A stretch of DNA of 64,000 bases from Bradyrhizobium sp. (lineage in GTDB: Bacteria > Pseudomonadota > Alphaproteobacteria > Rhizobiales > Xanthobacteraceae): the NCBI RefSeq assembly GCF_030654605.1, contig NZ_JAURXB010000295.1:1-64000 (forward strand), read 5' to 3'. The notes beneath the pieces were generated by a model. It made no database searches. It was not told the origin of the DNA and saw only the letters and a program-made list of their open reading frames with translations. The position numbers and the translations under genes are program-made. Below are positions 1-8,562 of this stretch, in pieces. Within the stretch, counting starts at the first letter, position 1, and each line of letters begins with the position of its first letter.

Positions 1-1430
1 CGCGCATAGGCATCGCGCAGCTGCTCGACCTTGGCGTCCTCGGCCCAGCCGAACCAGCCGCCCTTGGTGCCGCGACCGCCGATCGAGACGTTGACGACGG
101 GATTGGCGACGTCGGCGGCGACCCAGTTGGTGAAGAACATGTTCCAGCCGCCCTCCTTCACGGGCTTCTGGCTGGCGCGGCGGGTCACCACGGTCTGCCA
201 GTCGGTGGCCTGCACGTCGACCTTGAAGCCGGCTTCGCGCAGCAACTGCGCCGCCACGATCGGCTGCGCCTTCAGCGTCACCACGTCGCCGGGCGCCATG
301 ATCACGATCGGCGTGCCGTCATAGCCGGATTCGGCAAGCGCCTTCTTGGCTTCCGCCATGCCGTTACCCTTCATCAGCGTCTCCGCGCCGACGTCGGTGG
401 CGAGCGGCGTGTCGCAGATGAACACGGCGCCGCAGATCTTGTAGTATTTCGGATTGCCGACCAGCGCGTCGAGCACCGGCTTCTGGCTCATGGCCAGGAA
501 CGCGGCGCGGCGCACCTTGGGATTGTCGAATGGCGGAAGAATGAAGTTCATCCGCCCGAGCGTCTGGAAGCCGAACTTGTTGAGCACTTCGACCTTGAAG
601 TCCTTGTTGCCCTCCAGCAGCGGCAGCAAGTCGAACGCCAGGTTTTCCATGAAGTCGATGTCGCCGGATTGCAGCGCGTTCATCGCGGTCTGCGCGTCGG
701 GCATCGTAAGCCATTCGACGCGGTCGACCTTCACCACCTTGCCGCCGGCGGTCCAACTCGCCGGCTCCTTGCGCGGCACGTAGTCCTTGTTCTTCTCGTA
801 GGCCACTTTCACCCCGGGCTGGAATTCGGCCTGGATGAATTTGAACGGGCCGGAGCCGACCTGCTCGGCGATCGCCTTGCCCGGTTCGGTTTCGGCCAGC
901 CGCTTCGGCATCATGAACGGCACCAGCGAAGACGGCTTGCCGAGCGACTCCAGCACCAGGCCGTAGGGCTCCTTCAATTTCAGCACGATGGTCTTGTCGT
1001 CGGCGGCGGTGAGGCTGGCGGTGAAGTCCATCAGCTTCTGGCCCATGCCGTCGTTCTTGCCCCAGCGCTTCAGCGAGGCGACGCAGTCTTCCGCGGTGAC
1101 CGGCTTGCCGTCATGCCACTTCAGGCCGTCGCGCAACGTGAAAGTGTAGGTCAGCTTGTCATCGCTGATTTTCCAGTCCGCCATCTGCGGCTGGACCTTG
1201 AAACTGGAATCAGTGGCCACCAGCGTGTCGTAGACCATGTAGCCGTGATCGCGGGTGATGTAGGCGGTGGTCAGACCCGGGTCGATCACGCGCAAATCCG
1301 AATGCATCACCGCTGTGATGGTCTTGCCGGCTGCGAATGCCTGCGGCGTCACGGCGGACGAAAGGGCAAGGACCGACAGCGCGACACCGGACGCTATCGT
1401 GGGCCATTTCCAACGCGAGATGTGGAACAT
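1..1430 (-). CDS. ABC transporter substrate-binding protein, family 5 (peptide type), 3' end beyond the window
   Basis: Periplasmic binding protein for oligopeptides or similar solutes, delivering ligand to a Dpp/Opp-type ABC importer. The start ATG at 1430 follows a GGAGAG ribosome site. The N-terminus is a Sec signal peptide (basic MFHISRWKWP, hydrophobic core, AFA-A cleavage near residue 33). The mature start ITAVMHSDLRVIDPG, then DGLKWHDGKPVTAEDC, VGSGPFKF and NPKVRRAAFLA are SBP_bac_5 landmarks. About 476 codons are present; the family is usually about 530, so roughly the last 55 residues lie off the left edge. It is divergent from the M20 peptidase and Dpp-like permeases to the right. 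That they form one transporter is inference from proximity; ligand unknown. Confidence 0.93.
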   Translation of the reverse strand, partial: MFHISRWKWPTIASGVALSVLALSSAVTPQAFAAGKTITAVMHSDLRVIDPGLTTAYITRDHGYMVYDTLVATDSSFKVQPQMADWKISDDKLTYTFTLRDGLKWHDGKPVTAEDCVASLKRWGKNDGMGQKLMDFTASLTAADDKTIVLKLKEPYGLVLESLGKPSSLVPFMMPKRLAETEPGKAIAEQVGSGPFKFIQAEFQPGVKVAYEKNKDYVPRKEPASWTAGGKVVKVDRVEWLTMPDAQTAMNALQSGDIDFMENLAFDLLPLLEGNKDFKVEVLNKFGFQTLGRMNFILPPFDNPKVRRAAFLAMSQKPVLDALVGNPKYYKICGAVFICDTPLATDVGAETLMKGNGMAEAKKALAESGYDGTPIVIMAPGDVVTLKAQPIVAAQLLREAGFKVDVQATDWQTVVTRRASQKPVKEGGWNMFFTNWVAADVANPVVNVSIGGRGTKGGWFGWAEDAKVEQLRDAYA

Positions 1431-1647
1431 TCAAACTCTCCTGACGTGAAACTGATCAAAACCCGATGATAAGTTATGCATGCGGTACGTTATTTAGGCG
1501 CAACTAACACGCTGTAACTCCGAGGGTATTTGAGACTTGCACCAAGCGCGTTGCGCGTCAATCCGGTTTTGGATCATGGATGCGCGGCGAATGGGCCGGA
1601 GCAAACCGGCAAGTTTCACTTTACAAATTCGCCGCCGGTCACTTTCG

Positions 1648-1677
1648 TAAGGATCCTGTTCGTGAGGATCTTGCTCG
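1648..1677. repeat. 15-bp imperfect tandem duplication in the 5' region of the M20 gene
   Basis: Two adjacent 15-base copies (TAAGGATCCTGTTCG and TGAGGATCTTGCTCG) match at 12 of 15 positions. They lie in the 308-base divergent interval (1431-1738) between the binding protein and the peptidase. Apart from this pair and the ribosome sites, I saw no convincing promoter motif in that interval. Function unknown. Confidence 0.4.
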
Positions 1678-1738
1678 CAAGCCTCTCGCCGGGATCAGCC
1701 CGTCAGCAAGACATCCGTTCCAGAACAAAGAGAAGCCG

Positions 1739-2869
1739 ATGAACCCCGCCAACCTACCTTTCGATTCCGAGGCCATGCTGCAGGGACTGCGCGGCTGGGT
1801 GGAATGCGAAAGCCCGACCTTCGATGTATCAGCCGTCGAGCGCATGCTCGACCTCGCCGCCCGCGACATGGCGATCATGGGGGCCTCGATCGAACGCATC
1901 GCCGGCCGGCAGGGTTTTGCCGGCTGCGTCCGCGCCCGCTTCCCGCATCCGAAGGCCGGTGAGCCCGGCATCCTGATCGCGGGACATCTCGACACCGTGC
2001 ATCCGGTCGGCACGCTGGAAAAGCTGCCGTGGCGCCGCGAGGGCAACAAGTGCTTCGGCCCCGGCATCTTCGACATGAAGGGCGGCAATTACCTCTCCCT
2101 GGAAGCGATCCGGCAACTGGCGCGCGCGTCTTTCACGACGCCGCTGCCGATCACCGTGCTGTTCACGCCGGACGAGGAAGTCGGCACGCCCTCGACCCGC
2201 GACATCATCGAGGCGGAAGCCGCGCGCAACAAATATGTGCTGGTGCCGGAGCCGGGCCGCCCGGACAATGGCGTCGTCACCGGGCGTTACGCCATCGCGC
2301 GCTTCAATCTCGAATCCATCGGCAAGCCGAGCCATGCCGGCGCTACTCTATCTTCGGGCCGCTCGGCGATCCGCGAGATGGCACGGCAGATTCTCGCGAT
2401 CGACGCCATGACCACGGCGGACTGCACCTTCTCGGTCGGCATCGTGCATGGCGGGCAATGGGTCAATTGCGTCGCCACCACCTGCACCGGCGAGGCGTTG
2501 AGCATGGCGAAACGCCAGGCCGATCTCGACCACGGCGTCGAACGGATGCTGGCGCTGTCCGGCAGCGCCAATGACGTCACCTTTAAAGTGACGCGCGGCG
2601 TCACCCGGCCGGTATGGGAGCCCGACGCCGGCACCCTGGCGCTGTATGAAAAGGCGCGCGGCCTTGCGAAAGCGATGGGCAAGGAGCTGCCCCACGCCAG
2701 CGCCGGCGGCGGTTCCGACGGCAATTTTACCGGCGCGATGGGTATCCCCACCCTCGACGGCCTGGGCGTGCGCGGCGCCGACGCGCACACGCTGAACGAA
2801 CATATCGAAGTCGACAGCCTCGCCGAGCGCGGCCGCCTGATGGCGGGGCTGCTGGCGACGCTGGAGTGA
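1739..2869 (+). CDS. M20 family metallopeptidase (glutamate carboxypeptidase / CPG2-like)
   Basis: Dizinc exopeptidase or deacylase of about 376 residues that cleaves C-terminal amide bonds. The M20 metal and catalytic signatures are in order: GHLDTVHPVG (His and Asp ligands near 83-85), GIFDMKGG (bridging Asp near 112), TPDEEVGTPSTR (general-base Glu and Glu ligand near 146-147), PEPG, SHAGA in the dimerisation domain, and a C-terminal GADAHTLNEH with the last His ligand. The frame is open upstream to 1580, but homology begins at the ATG at 1739. No signal peptide, so probably cytoplasmic. It lies between an oligopeptide binding protein and the permeases, suggesting it processes imported peptides or N-acyl amino acids. 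Exact substrate not determinable. Confidence 0.9.
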   Translation: MNPANLPFDSEAMLQGLRGWVECESPTFDVSAVERMLDLAARDMAIMGASIERIAGRQGFAGCVRARFPHPKAGEPGILIAGHLDTVHPVGTLEKLPWRREGNKCFGPGIFDMKGGNYLSLEAIRQLARASFTTPLPITVLFTPDEEVGTPSTRDIIEAEAARNKYVLVPEPGRPDNGVVTGRYAIARFNLESIGKPSHAGATLSSGRSAIREMARQILAIDAMTTADCTFSVGIVHGGQWVNCVATTCTGEALSMAKRQADLDHGVERMLALSGSANDVTFKVTRGVTRPVWEPDAGTLALYEKARGLAKAMGKELPHASAGGGSDGNFTGAMGIPTLDGLGVRGADAHTLNEHIEVDSLAERGRLMAGLLATLE

Positions 2870-2891
2870 GCCAGGACGAACAACATCAATC

Positions 2892-2986
2892 CGTCATGGC
2901 CGAGCTTGACCCGGCCATCCACGCCTTCCTTCTTTGATCGACAACAAGGAAAGACGTGGATGCCCGGGTCAAGCCCGGGCATGACG
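2892..2986. repeat. Palindromic intergenic element, family A (copy 1)
   Basis: The left arm (CGTCATGGCCGAGCTTGACC...) and right arm (...GGTCAAGCCCGGGCATGACG) are long inverted repeats around a short centre, and each arm can also fold on itself. It begins 23 bases after the M20 stop codon. Other family A copies are at 11161, 20770 and 32877. REP/BIME-like in architecture. Confidence 0.9.
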
Positions 2987-3139
2987 AGGTGAGAGGTGCC
3001 GGCGCTTTCGCGGACTACCTGCGTCGGCAAAAACGACGTTCCCGATGGCACCGAATTTGCTTAACTGATACATACGGGCGGGAACCAAAAAAAATCCGCG
3101 GCAACCGGGTGGCGGTTGGCGCATAATTGATGGACAACG

Positions 3140-4081
3140 ATGCTCGGATATCTGCTTCGCCGTGTTCTGGCCGCCATTCCCGTGATGGGCGTGGTGGCGC
3201 TGTTCGTGTTCCTGCTGCTGCGGCTGACGCCGGGCGATCCCGCCGCGATCCTGGCCGGCGACAACGCGTCGCCCGAACAGCTCGAGCGCATTCGCACCTC
3301 GCTCGGGCTGAACGAGCCGCTCTACACCCAGTTCTTCACCTGGATCGGCAGACTGCTGCAGGGCGATCTCGGCGTATCGCTGATCTCGAACGTGCCTGTC
3401 ATGAAAATGATCAGCCAGCGCGTCGAGCCCTCGATCTCGATCGCGCTGTCGACCATCATTCTCGCCATCGTGGTCGCGGTGCCGCTCGGCGTCATCGCGG
3501 CCTGGAAACACGGCACCTGGATCGACCGCTTTGTCATGGGACTATCGGTGATCGGGTTCTCGGTCCCGGTATTCGTGATCGGATATGTGCTGATCCAGGT
3601 GTTCGCCATCGAGCTGCGCTGGCTGCCGGTGCAGGGTTTCAGAAGCATCACCCAGGGTTTCGGGCCGTTCTTCGAGCGCATTATCCTGCCGACCTGCACA
3701 TTGTCCTTTATCTATGTGGCGCTGATCGCGCGGATGACGCGGGCGGCGATGCTCGACGTGCTCGGCGAGGATTATGTGCGCACCGCCCGCGCCAAGGGCA
3801 TCAACGAGACCGCCGTGCTGATGCGCCACGCACTGCGCAACGCCGCGGTGCCCGTCATCACCGTGATCGGAACAGGCTTCGCCCTGCTGATTTCAGGCGT
3901 GGTCGTCACCGAGAGCGTGTTCAATCTGCCCGGCATCGGGCGCCTCACCGTCGATGCCGTGCTGGCGCGCGATTATCCCGTCATCCAGGCGATGATCCTT
4001 CTGACATCGCTCATCTATGTCACCGTCAATCTCCTGATCGACGTTGCCTATACAATGCTTGACCCAAGGATCCGGTACTGA
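3140..4081 (+). CDS. ABC transporter permease, DppB/OppB type
   Basis: Inner-membrane subunit of a dipeptide/oligopeptide-class ABC importer, 313 residues with about six membrane helices. The N-terminus (LGYLLRRVLAAIPVM) and the segment LRLTPGDPAAILAGDNAS are typical of DppB. The cytoplasmic EAA loop that docks on the ATPase is DVLGEDYVRTARAKGIN. The stop codon overlaps the next start by one base (TGATG), so it is translationally coupled to the DppC-like gene. A family A palindrome separates it from the M20 peptidase. Peptide or opine-type substrates are likely; the specific one is unknown. Confidence 0.93.
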   Translation: MLGYLLRRVLAAIPVMGVVALFVFLLLRLTPGDPAAILAGDNASPEQLERIRTSLGLNEPLYTQFFTWIGRLLQGDLGVSLISNVPVMKMISQRVEPSISIALSTIILAIVVAVPLGVIAAWKHGTWIDRFVMGLSVIGFSVPVFVIGYVLIQVFAIELRWLPVQGFRSITQGFGPFFERIILPTCTLSFIYVALIARMTRAAMLDVLGEDYVRTARAKGINETAVLMRHALRNAAVPVITVIGTGFALLISGVVVTESVFNLPGIGRLTVDAVLARDYPVIQAMILLTSLIYVTVNLLIDVAYTMLDPRIRY

Positions 4082-4971
4082 TGGCGATCGAAACCCTTCC
4101 CGAGCCGTCAATTCCGATCACCACGCCGTTCCGGTCGGGGCTCGGATTTCTGACGGCGACGCCGATCATCGCGGTGGCGAGCGTCTGCCTCGCGCTGGTG
4201 ATCCTGTCGGCTATTTTCGCGCCACTGCTGTCGTCGCACGATCCGCAGCTGCTGGCGCCGGCACTGCGCCTGAGACCGGCGAGCGCCGAATTCTGGCTCG
4301 GCACCGACGCCTATGGCCGCGACGTGCTGGCGCGGATTCTCTATGGCGGACGGATTTCGCTGCTGATCGGGCTCGGCGCCGCCGTGTTCTCGATCGGCAT
4401 CGGCCTCGTCATCGGGCTCGTCTCCGGCTTCTTCAAATGGGTCGATGCCGTGATGATGCGGGTGATGGACGGCCTGATGGCGATCCCGAGCATCCTGCTG
4501 GCGATCGCCGTGGTGTCGCTGTCGGGCGCCAGCCTGATGACGGTGCTGGTCGCCATCACCATTCCGGAGATCCCGCGGGTGGCGCGGCTGGTGCGCTCGG
4601 TGGTGCTGTCCGCGCGCGAGGAGCCCTATGTCGAGGCCGCGATCTCGGTCGGCTCCAGCCTGCCCAAGATCATGTGGCGGCACCTGATGCCCAACACGGT
4701 GGCGCCGCTGATCGTGCAAGGCACCTATGTGGCGGCTTCCGCGATCCTCACCGAAGCGATCCTGTCATTCCTCGGCGCCGGCATCAGCCCGGAGACGCCG
4801 ACCTGGGGCAACATCATGGCCGAAGGCCGCGCCTATTTTCAGATCAAGCCGTCGCTGATCTTCTGGCCCGGTCTGATGCTGTCGGTCGCGATCCTCAGCG
4901 TCAATCTGATCGGCGACGCCGCGCGCGACGCGCTCGATCCCCGCATGAAGCAGCGCGAGGGCGGCAAGTGA
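4081..4971 (+). CDS. ABC transporter permease, DppC/OppC type
   Basis: Second membrane subunit of the importer, 296 residues. An OppC_N-like first helix region is followed by SHDPQLLAPALRLRPAS, FWLGTDAYGRDVLARILYGG (diagnostic of DppC) and the EAA loop REEPYVEAAISVGSSL. The C-terminus carries FLGAGISPETPTWGNIMAEG. The start overlaps the previous stop by one base. The matching double ATPase begins 166 bases downstream, after a palindromic element, so the set is dppBC-dppDF-like. Confidence 0.93.
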   Translation: MAIETLPEPSIPITTPFRSGLGFLTATPIIAVASVCLALVILSAIFAPLLSSHDPQLLAPALRLRPASAEFWLGTDAYGRDVLARILYGGRISLLIGLGAAVFSIGIGLVIGLVSGFFKWVDAVMMRVMDGLMAIPSILLAIAVVSLSGASLMTVLVAITIPEIPRVARLVRSVVLSAREEPYVEAAISVGSSLPKIMWRHLMPNTVAPLIVQGTYVAASAILTEAILSFLGAGISPETPTWGNIMAEGRAYFQIKPSLIFWPGLMLSVAILSVNLIGDAARDALDPRMKQREGGK

Positions 4972-4989
4972 AAAACATACACTCCGGCG

Positions 4990-5135
4990 TGCCCCGGACG
5001 CAGCGCAGCGCGCCGCCCTTCGCGGCGTGGTGCGCTGCAGAGCCGGGGCCCATGCGGGCACTGAGTTACATGGAGAGATGGGTCCCGGCTCTGCGGTGCA
5101 CCGCAAGAGCGCTGCACCGCGTCCGGGACACGAGC
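4990..5135. repeat. Palindromic intergenic element, family E (copy 1), inside the transporter operon
   Basis: A long imperfect inverted repeat: GCCCCGGACGCAGCGCAGCG... pairs with ...GCTGCACCGCGTCCGGGACA. The second copy is at 38761-38890. It fills almost the whole gap between the DppC-like permease and the ATPase, and its conserved right end lies only two bases before the ATPase ATG. Confidence 0.88.
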
Positions 5136-5137
5136 AC

Positions 5138-6787
5138 ATGAAAAACATCGTCCTCGATATCGACAATCTCGTGGTCGGCCTCGGCGAGAATCCCGCCAAC
5201 CAGCGCGTGATCGACGGCGTCTCGCTGCAGGTCCGCGCAGGCGAGACGCTGTGCCTGGTCGGCGAAAGCGGCTCGGGCAAATCCGTGACATCGCTGACGG
5301 TGATGGGCCTGCTGCAGAAGGGCTCGCTGGTCCCGTCGGGCGGAACCGTAAAGCTGGTCGGCGAGGACATCCTCACCGCCAGTGATCGCCGGCTGCGGCA
5401 GCTGCGCGCCACCACCATGGCGATGATCTTTCAGGAGCCGATGACGGCGCTCAGTCCGGTGGTGCCGGTCGGCCGCCAGATCGACGAGGTGCTGCGCGCC
5501 CACACCGATCTCGACGCCCGCGCGCGCAAGAAGCGCATCCTCGACATGATGGAGCAGGTCCGGCTGCCCGAGGTCGAGCGCATCTTCGCCTCCTACCCGC
5601 ACCGGCTTTCCGGCGGCCAGCGCCAGCGCATCATGATCGCGATGGCGCTGGTGCTGGAACCGAAACTGCTGATCGCGGACGAACCCACCACCGCGCTCGA
5701 CGTCACCACGCAAAAGCAGATCCTGACGCTGATCCGCGACCTGCAGCGCGACCACGGCACCGCGGTGCTGTTCATCACACACGACATGGGCGTGGTGGCC
5801 GAGATCGCCGACCGCGTCGCCGTCATGCGCTATGGCAAGCTGGTCGAGACCGGCTCGCTGCAGTCCATCCTGCGCACGCCCGCCATGGAATACACCCGCA
5901 ACCTGCTTTCGGCGGTGCCGAGCCTGATCCCGCGGGCGCCCCGCGCGGATTCCACCGAACCGGTCGTGCTGGAGGCCAACGAACTCGGCAAGGTCTACCG
6001 CGAGCGCTCCTTCTTCGGCGCCGTGCGCGAAGTGGCGGCCGCGAAGGATGTCACCCTCACCTTGCGCAAGGGCCGCACGCTCGGCATCGTCGGCGAAAGC
6101 GGCTCCGGCAAGTCCACCGTGGCGCGCTGCATCGTGCGGCTGATCGATCCGACCTCCGGTGGCATTCGCCTGGTGGGCCGCGAAATCTCCGATCTATCGC
6201 GGCGGCTGCTGCAACCGCACAGGAAGCGCATCCAGATCATCTTCCAGGACCCCTATCGTTCGCTCAATCCGCGCATCACGGTCGGCGAGACCATCGCCGA
6301 GGGACCGATCAATTACGGCATGCCGCATGCGGAAGCGCTGGCCAAGGCGCGCGATCTGCTGGAACTGGTCGACCTGCCGGCTGATGCGATCTCGCGCTAT
6401 CCGCACCAGTTCTCCGGCGGCCAGCGCCAGCGCATCGCGATTGCGCGCGCGCTGGCGCTCGACCCCGACGTGCTGGTGGCGGACGAGGCGGTCTCGGCGC
6501 TCGACGTCTCGGTGCAGGCGCAGGTGCTGGAACTGCTCGACGAAATCCAGACCAGGCTCGGCATCGCGCTGCTGTTCATCACCCACGATCTGCGCGTCGC
6601 GGCGCAGATCTGCGACGACGTCGCGGTGATGCAGCATGGCCGCATCGTCGAACAGGGCCCGGCCGCGCAGGTCCTGACCCATCCGCAACAGGCCTATACA
6701 AGGGCGCTGCTCGAGGCGGCTCCGGGGCGTGGCTGGGATTTCGCGAATTTCCGGCCGGTGGCCGAGGGCGCGGTGGCGGGGGCGTAA
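5138..6787 (+). CDS. ABC transporter double ATP-binding protein (DppD-DppF fusion)
   Basis: Cytoplasmic ATPase powering the peptide importer. At about 549 residues it holds two complete nucleotide-binding domains. Domain 1: Walker A GESGSGKS near 40, signature LSGGQRQRIMIA, Walker B LLIADEPTTALD. Domain 2: GESGSGKSTVARC near 320, FSGGQRQRIAIARAL, VLVADEAVSALD. Both end in oligopeptide-type C-terminal segments (YTRNLLSAVPSL; YTRALLEAAPG). The start is ATG 5138, where homology begins. The open frame to 5027 is repeat-derived, and the only Shine-Dalgarno-like stretch (GGGACACGAG) belongs to the adjacent repeat. The fusion replaces separate DppD and DppF, a common arrangement. Confidence 0.94.
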   Translation: MKNIVLDIDNLVVGLGENPANQRVIDGVSLQVRAGETLCLVGESGSGKSVTSLTVMGLLQKGSLVPSGGTVKLVGEDILTASDRRLRQLRATTMAMIFQEPMTALSPVVPVGRQIDEVLRAHTDLDARARKKRILDMMEQVRLPEVERIFASYPHRLSGGQRQRIMIAMALVLEPKLLIADEPTTALDVTTQKQILTLIRDLQRDHGTAVLFITHDMGVVAEIADRVAVMRYGKLVETGSLQSILRTPAMEYTRNLLSAVPSLIPRAPRADSTEPVVLEANELGKVYRERSFFGAVREVAAAKDVTLTLRKGRTLGIVGESGSGKSTVARCIVRLIDPTSGGIRLVGREISDLSRRLLQPHRKRIQIIFQDPYRSLNPRITVGETIAEGPINYGMPHAEALAKARDLLELVDLPADAISRYPHQFSGGQRQRIAIARALALDPDVLVADEAVSALDVSVQAQVLELLDEIQTRLGIALLFITHDLRVAAQICDDVAVMQHGRIVEQGPAAQVLTHPQQAYTRALLEAAPGRGWDFANFRPVAEGAVAGA

Positions 6788-6801
6788 TTCGGCTCTCTCC
6801 A

Positions 6802-6891
6802 CGTCATTGCGAGCGCAGCGAAGCAATCCATTCTTTCTCGAAGCGGCAAGAAAGATGGATTGCTTCGTCGCAAGGGCTCCTCGCAATGACG
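6802..6891. repeat. Palindromic intergenic element, family B (copy 1)
   Basis: Inverted repeat with outer arms CGTCATTGCGAG... / ...CTCGCAATGACG and inner arms GAAGCAATCCATTCTT / AAGATGGATTGCTTC. It starts 14 bases after the ATPase stop. Other copies are at 12199, 15925 and 16703. Confidence 0.9.
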
Positions 6892-6948
6892 TGGAGAAGG
6901 CGGCGCTCGTTCCGCTCCCCCGCATTGACGGGATGCGGCATGCAAAAC

Positions 6949-6984
6949 GGGATTGCTTCGTCGCTTGCGCTGGTCGCAATGACG
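6949..6984. repeat. Solitary half of a family B element
   Basis: The bases GGGATTGCTTCGTCGCTTGC followed by ..TCGCAATGACGA match only the right arm of family B. No matching left arm lies nearby, so this looks like a decayed or half element between copy 1 and the M81 gene. Confidence 0.6.
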
Positions 6985-7024
6985 AGTCTAACGTCGCGCC
7001 ACAAATCAGACCGAGACCCATTGA

Positions 7025-8530
7025 ATGACCCGTATCGCCGTTGGCGGCTTCCTGCACGAGACCAACACCTTCGCGCCGACCAAGGCGACCTATGCCGATT
7101 TCGTCCATGGCGGCGGCTGGCCGGCGATGTCGCGGGGCGCCGGCGTGCTCGAGACCATGCGCGACATCAATGTCGGGCTGGCCGGGTTCATCCAGGCGGC
7201 AGAGGTCAATGGCTGGGAGCTGGTCCCTACCGTCGCGGCAGCCGCCACCCCCTGCGCCCATGTGACCAGGGATGCCTATGAGCGCATCGCCAAAGAGATG
7301 ATCGACGGCATCGCGTCCGCGGGTCCGCTCGACGCGGTTTATCTCGATTTGCACGGCGCGATGGTGGCGGAGCATTTCGACGATGGCGAAGGCGAAATCC
7401 TGCGCCGCGTGCGCGAAGTGATCGGCAAGGATTTGCCGCTGGTGGTCAGCCTCGATCTGCACGCCAATGTGACGCCTGACATGGTTGAATATGCCGACGC
7501 GCTGATAGCCTACCGCACCTATCCGCATGTCGACATGGCCGACACCGGCCGCGCCGCCGCGGAACATCTGGCGCTGTTGCTGCAATCGGGACGAAAATTC
7601 GCAAAAGCGTTCCGGCAATTGCCGTTCCTGATTCCGATCAGCTGGCAGTGCACCAACGACCAGCCGACCAAGGGCATCTACCAGAAGCTGGCGGCGCTGC
7701 AGGACGATGCGGTGCCGACGCTGTCGTTTGCACCGGGCTTTCCGGCCGCCGATTTTGCCCATTGCGGGCCGAGCGTGTTCGCCTATGGCGTGACCCAGGC
7801 CGATGCCGACGCCGCGGCCGATACCATTGCGAAGGTCATTGTCGGTCACGAGGATGATTTCGACGGCCGCATCTTTACGCCCGATGAAGGCGTGCTGCAT
7901 GCGATGCAGCTGGCGAAGACCGCGAGCAAGCCGATCGTGATCGCCGACACCCAGGACAATCCTGGCGCCGGCGGCGATTCCGACACCACGGGCATGCTGC
8001 GCGCGCTGGTGCGCAACAACGCCCAGCGCGCCGCCACCGGCGTGATCTACGATCCCGCCTCGGCGCAGGCCGCCCATGAAGCGGGTATTGGCGCGACCGT
8101 CACGCTGGCGCTCGGCGGCAAATCCGGCATTCCGGGCGACGCGCCCTACCAGGAAACGTTTGTCGTCGAACAATTGTCCGACGGCAAGTTCGTGGCGCCC
8201 GGTCCCTATTACGGCGGCCGCGACATGGAGATGGGTCCTTCGGCGTGCCTTCGCATCGGCGGCGTCCGGGTGGTGGTCTCCTCGCACAAGGCGCAACTCG
8301 CGGACCAGGCGATGTACCGCTATGTCGGCATCGAGCCGACCGAACAGGCGATCCTGGTCAACAAGAGCTCGGTGCATTTTCGCGCCGATTTCGAACCGAT
8401 CGCCGAGAAGCTCCTGATCTGCGCCGCGCCCGGCGCGATGCCGGCCGACACCGCCACTTTGCCCTGGACCCGGCTGCGCGAGGGCATCCGCATCAAGCCG
8501 AACGGCACCGCCTTCGTCCCCGCCACCTAG
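7025..8530 (+). CDS. M81 family metallopeptidase (MlrC-like)
   Basis: Predicted zinc peptidase of the microcystinase C family, 501 residues. The N-terminus IAVGGFLHETNTF, then YLDLHGAMVAEHFDDGEGE near 106, SLDLHANVT near 142 and DTQDNPGAGGDSDTTGML near 308 are the DUF1485/M81 signatures, including the putative metal-binding Asp and His residues. The C-terminal MlrC_C domain is present. No signal peptide. In sphingomonads MlrC cleaves linearised microcystin tetrapeptide, but rhizobial homologues beside peptide transporters probably act on other small peptides or amides. It is followed, 32 bases on, by an M20D amidohydrolase and then an overlapping amidase, so the three are likely one operon. 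Confidence 0.92.
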   Translation: MTRIAVGGFLHETNTFAPTKATYADFVHGGGWPAMSRGAGVLETMRDINVGLAGFIQAAEVNGWELVPTVAAAATPCAHVTRDAYERIAKEMIDGIASAGPLDAVYLDLHGAMVAEHFDDGEGEILRRVREVIGKDLPLVVSLDLHANVTPDMVEYADALIAYRTYPHVDMADTGRAAAEHLALLLQSGRKFAKAFRQLPFLIPISWQCTNDQPTKGIYQKLAALQDDAVPTLSFAPGFPAADFAHCGPSVFAYGVTQADADAAADTIAKVIVGHEDDFDGRIFTPDEGVLHAMQLAKTASKPIVIADTQDNPGAGGDSDTTGMLRALVRNNAQRAATGVIYDPASAQAAHEAGIGATVTLALGGKSGIPGDAPYQETFVVEQLSDGKFVAPGPYYGGRDMEMGPSACLRIGGVRVVVSSHKAQLADQAMYRYVGIEPTEQAILVNKSSVHFRADFEPIAEKLLICAAPGAMPADTATLPWTRLREGIRIKPNGTAFVPAT

Positions 8531-8562
8531 CACTCATCGTCTTCTGCAACCGGATAACCACC

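Noticed and set aside
6194..8533. Open frame of 779 codons on the minus strand
   Set aside because: It covers parts of the ATPase, the palindromic repeats and the M81 gene in antisense, with no domain.
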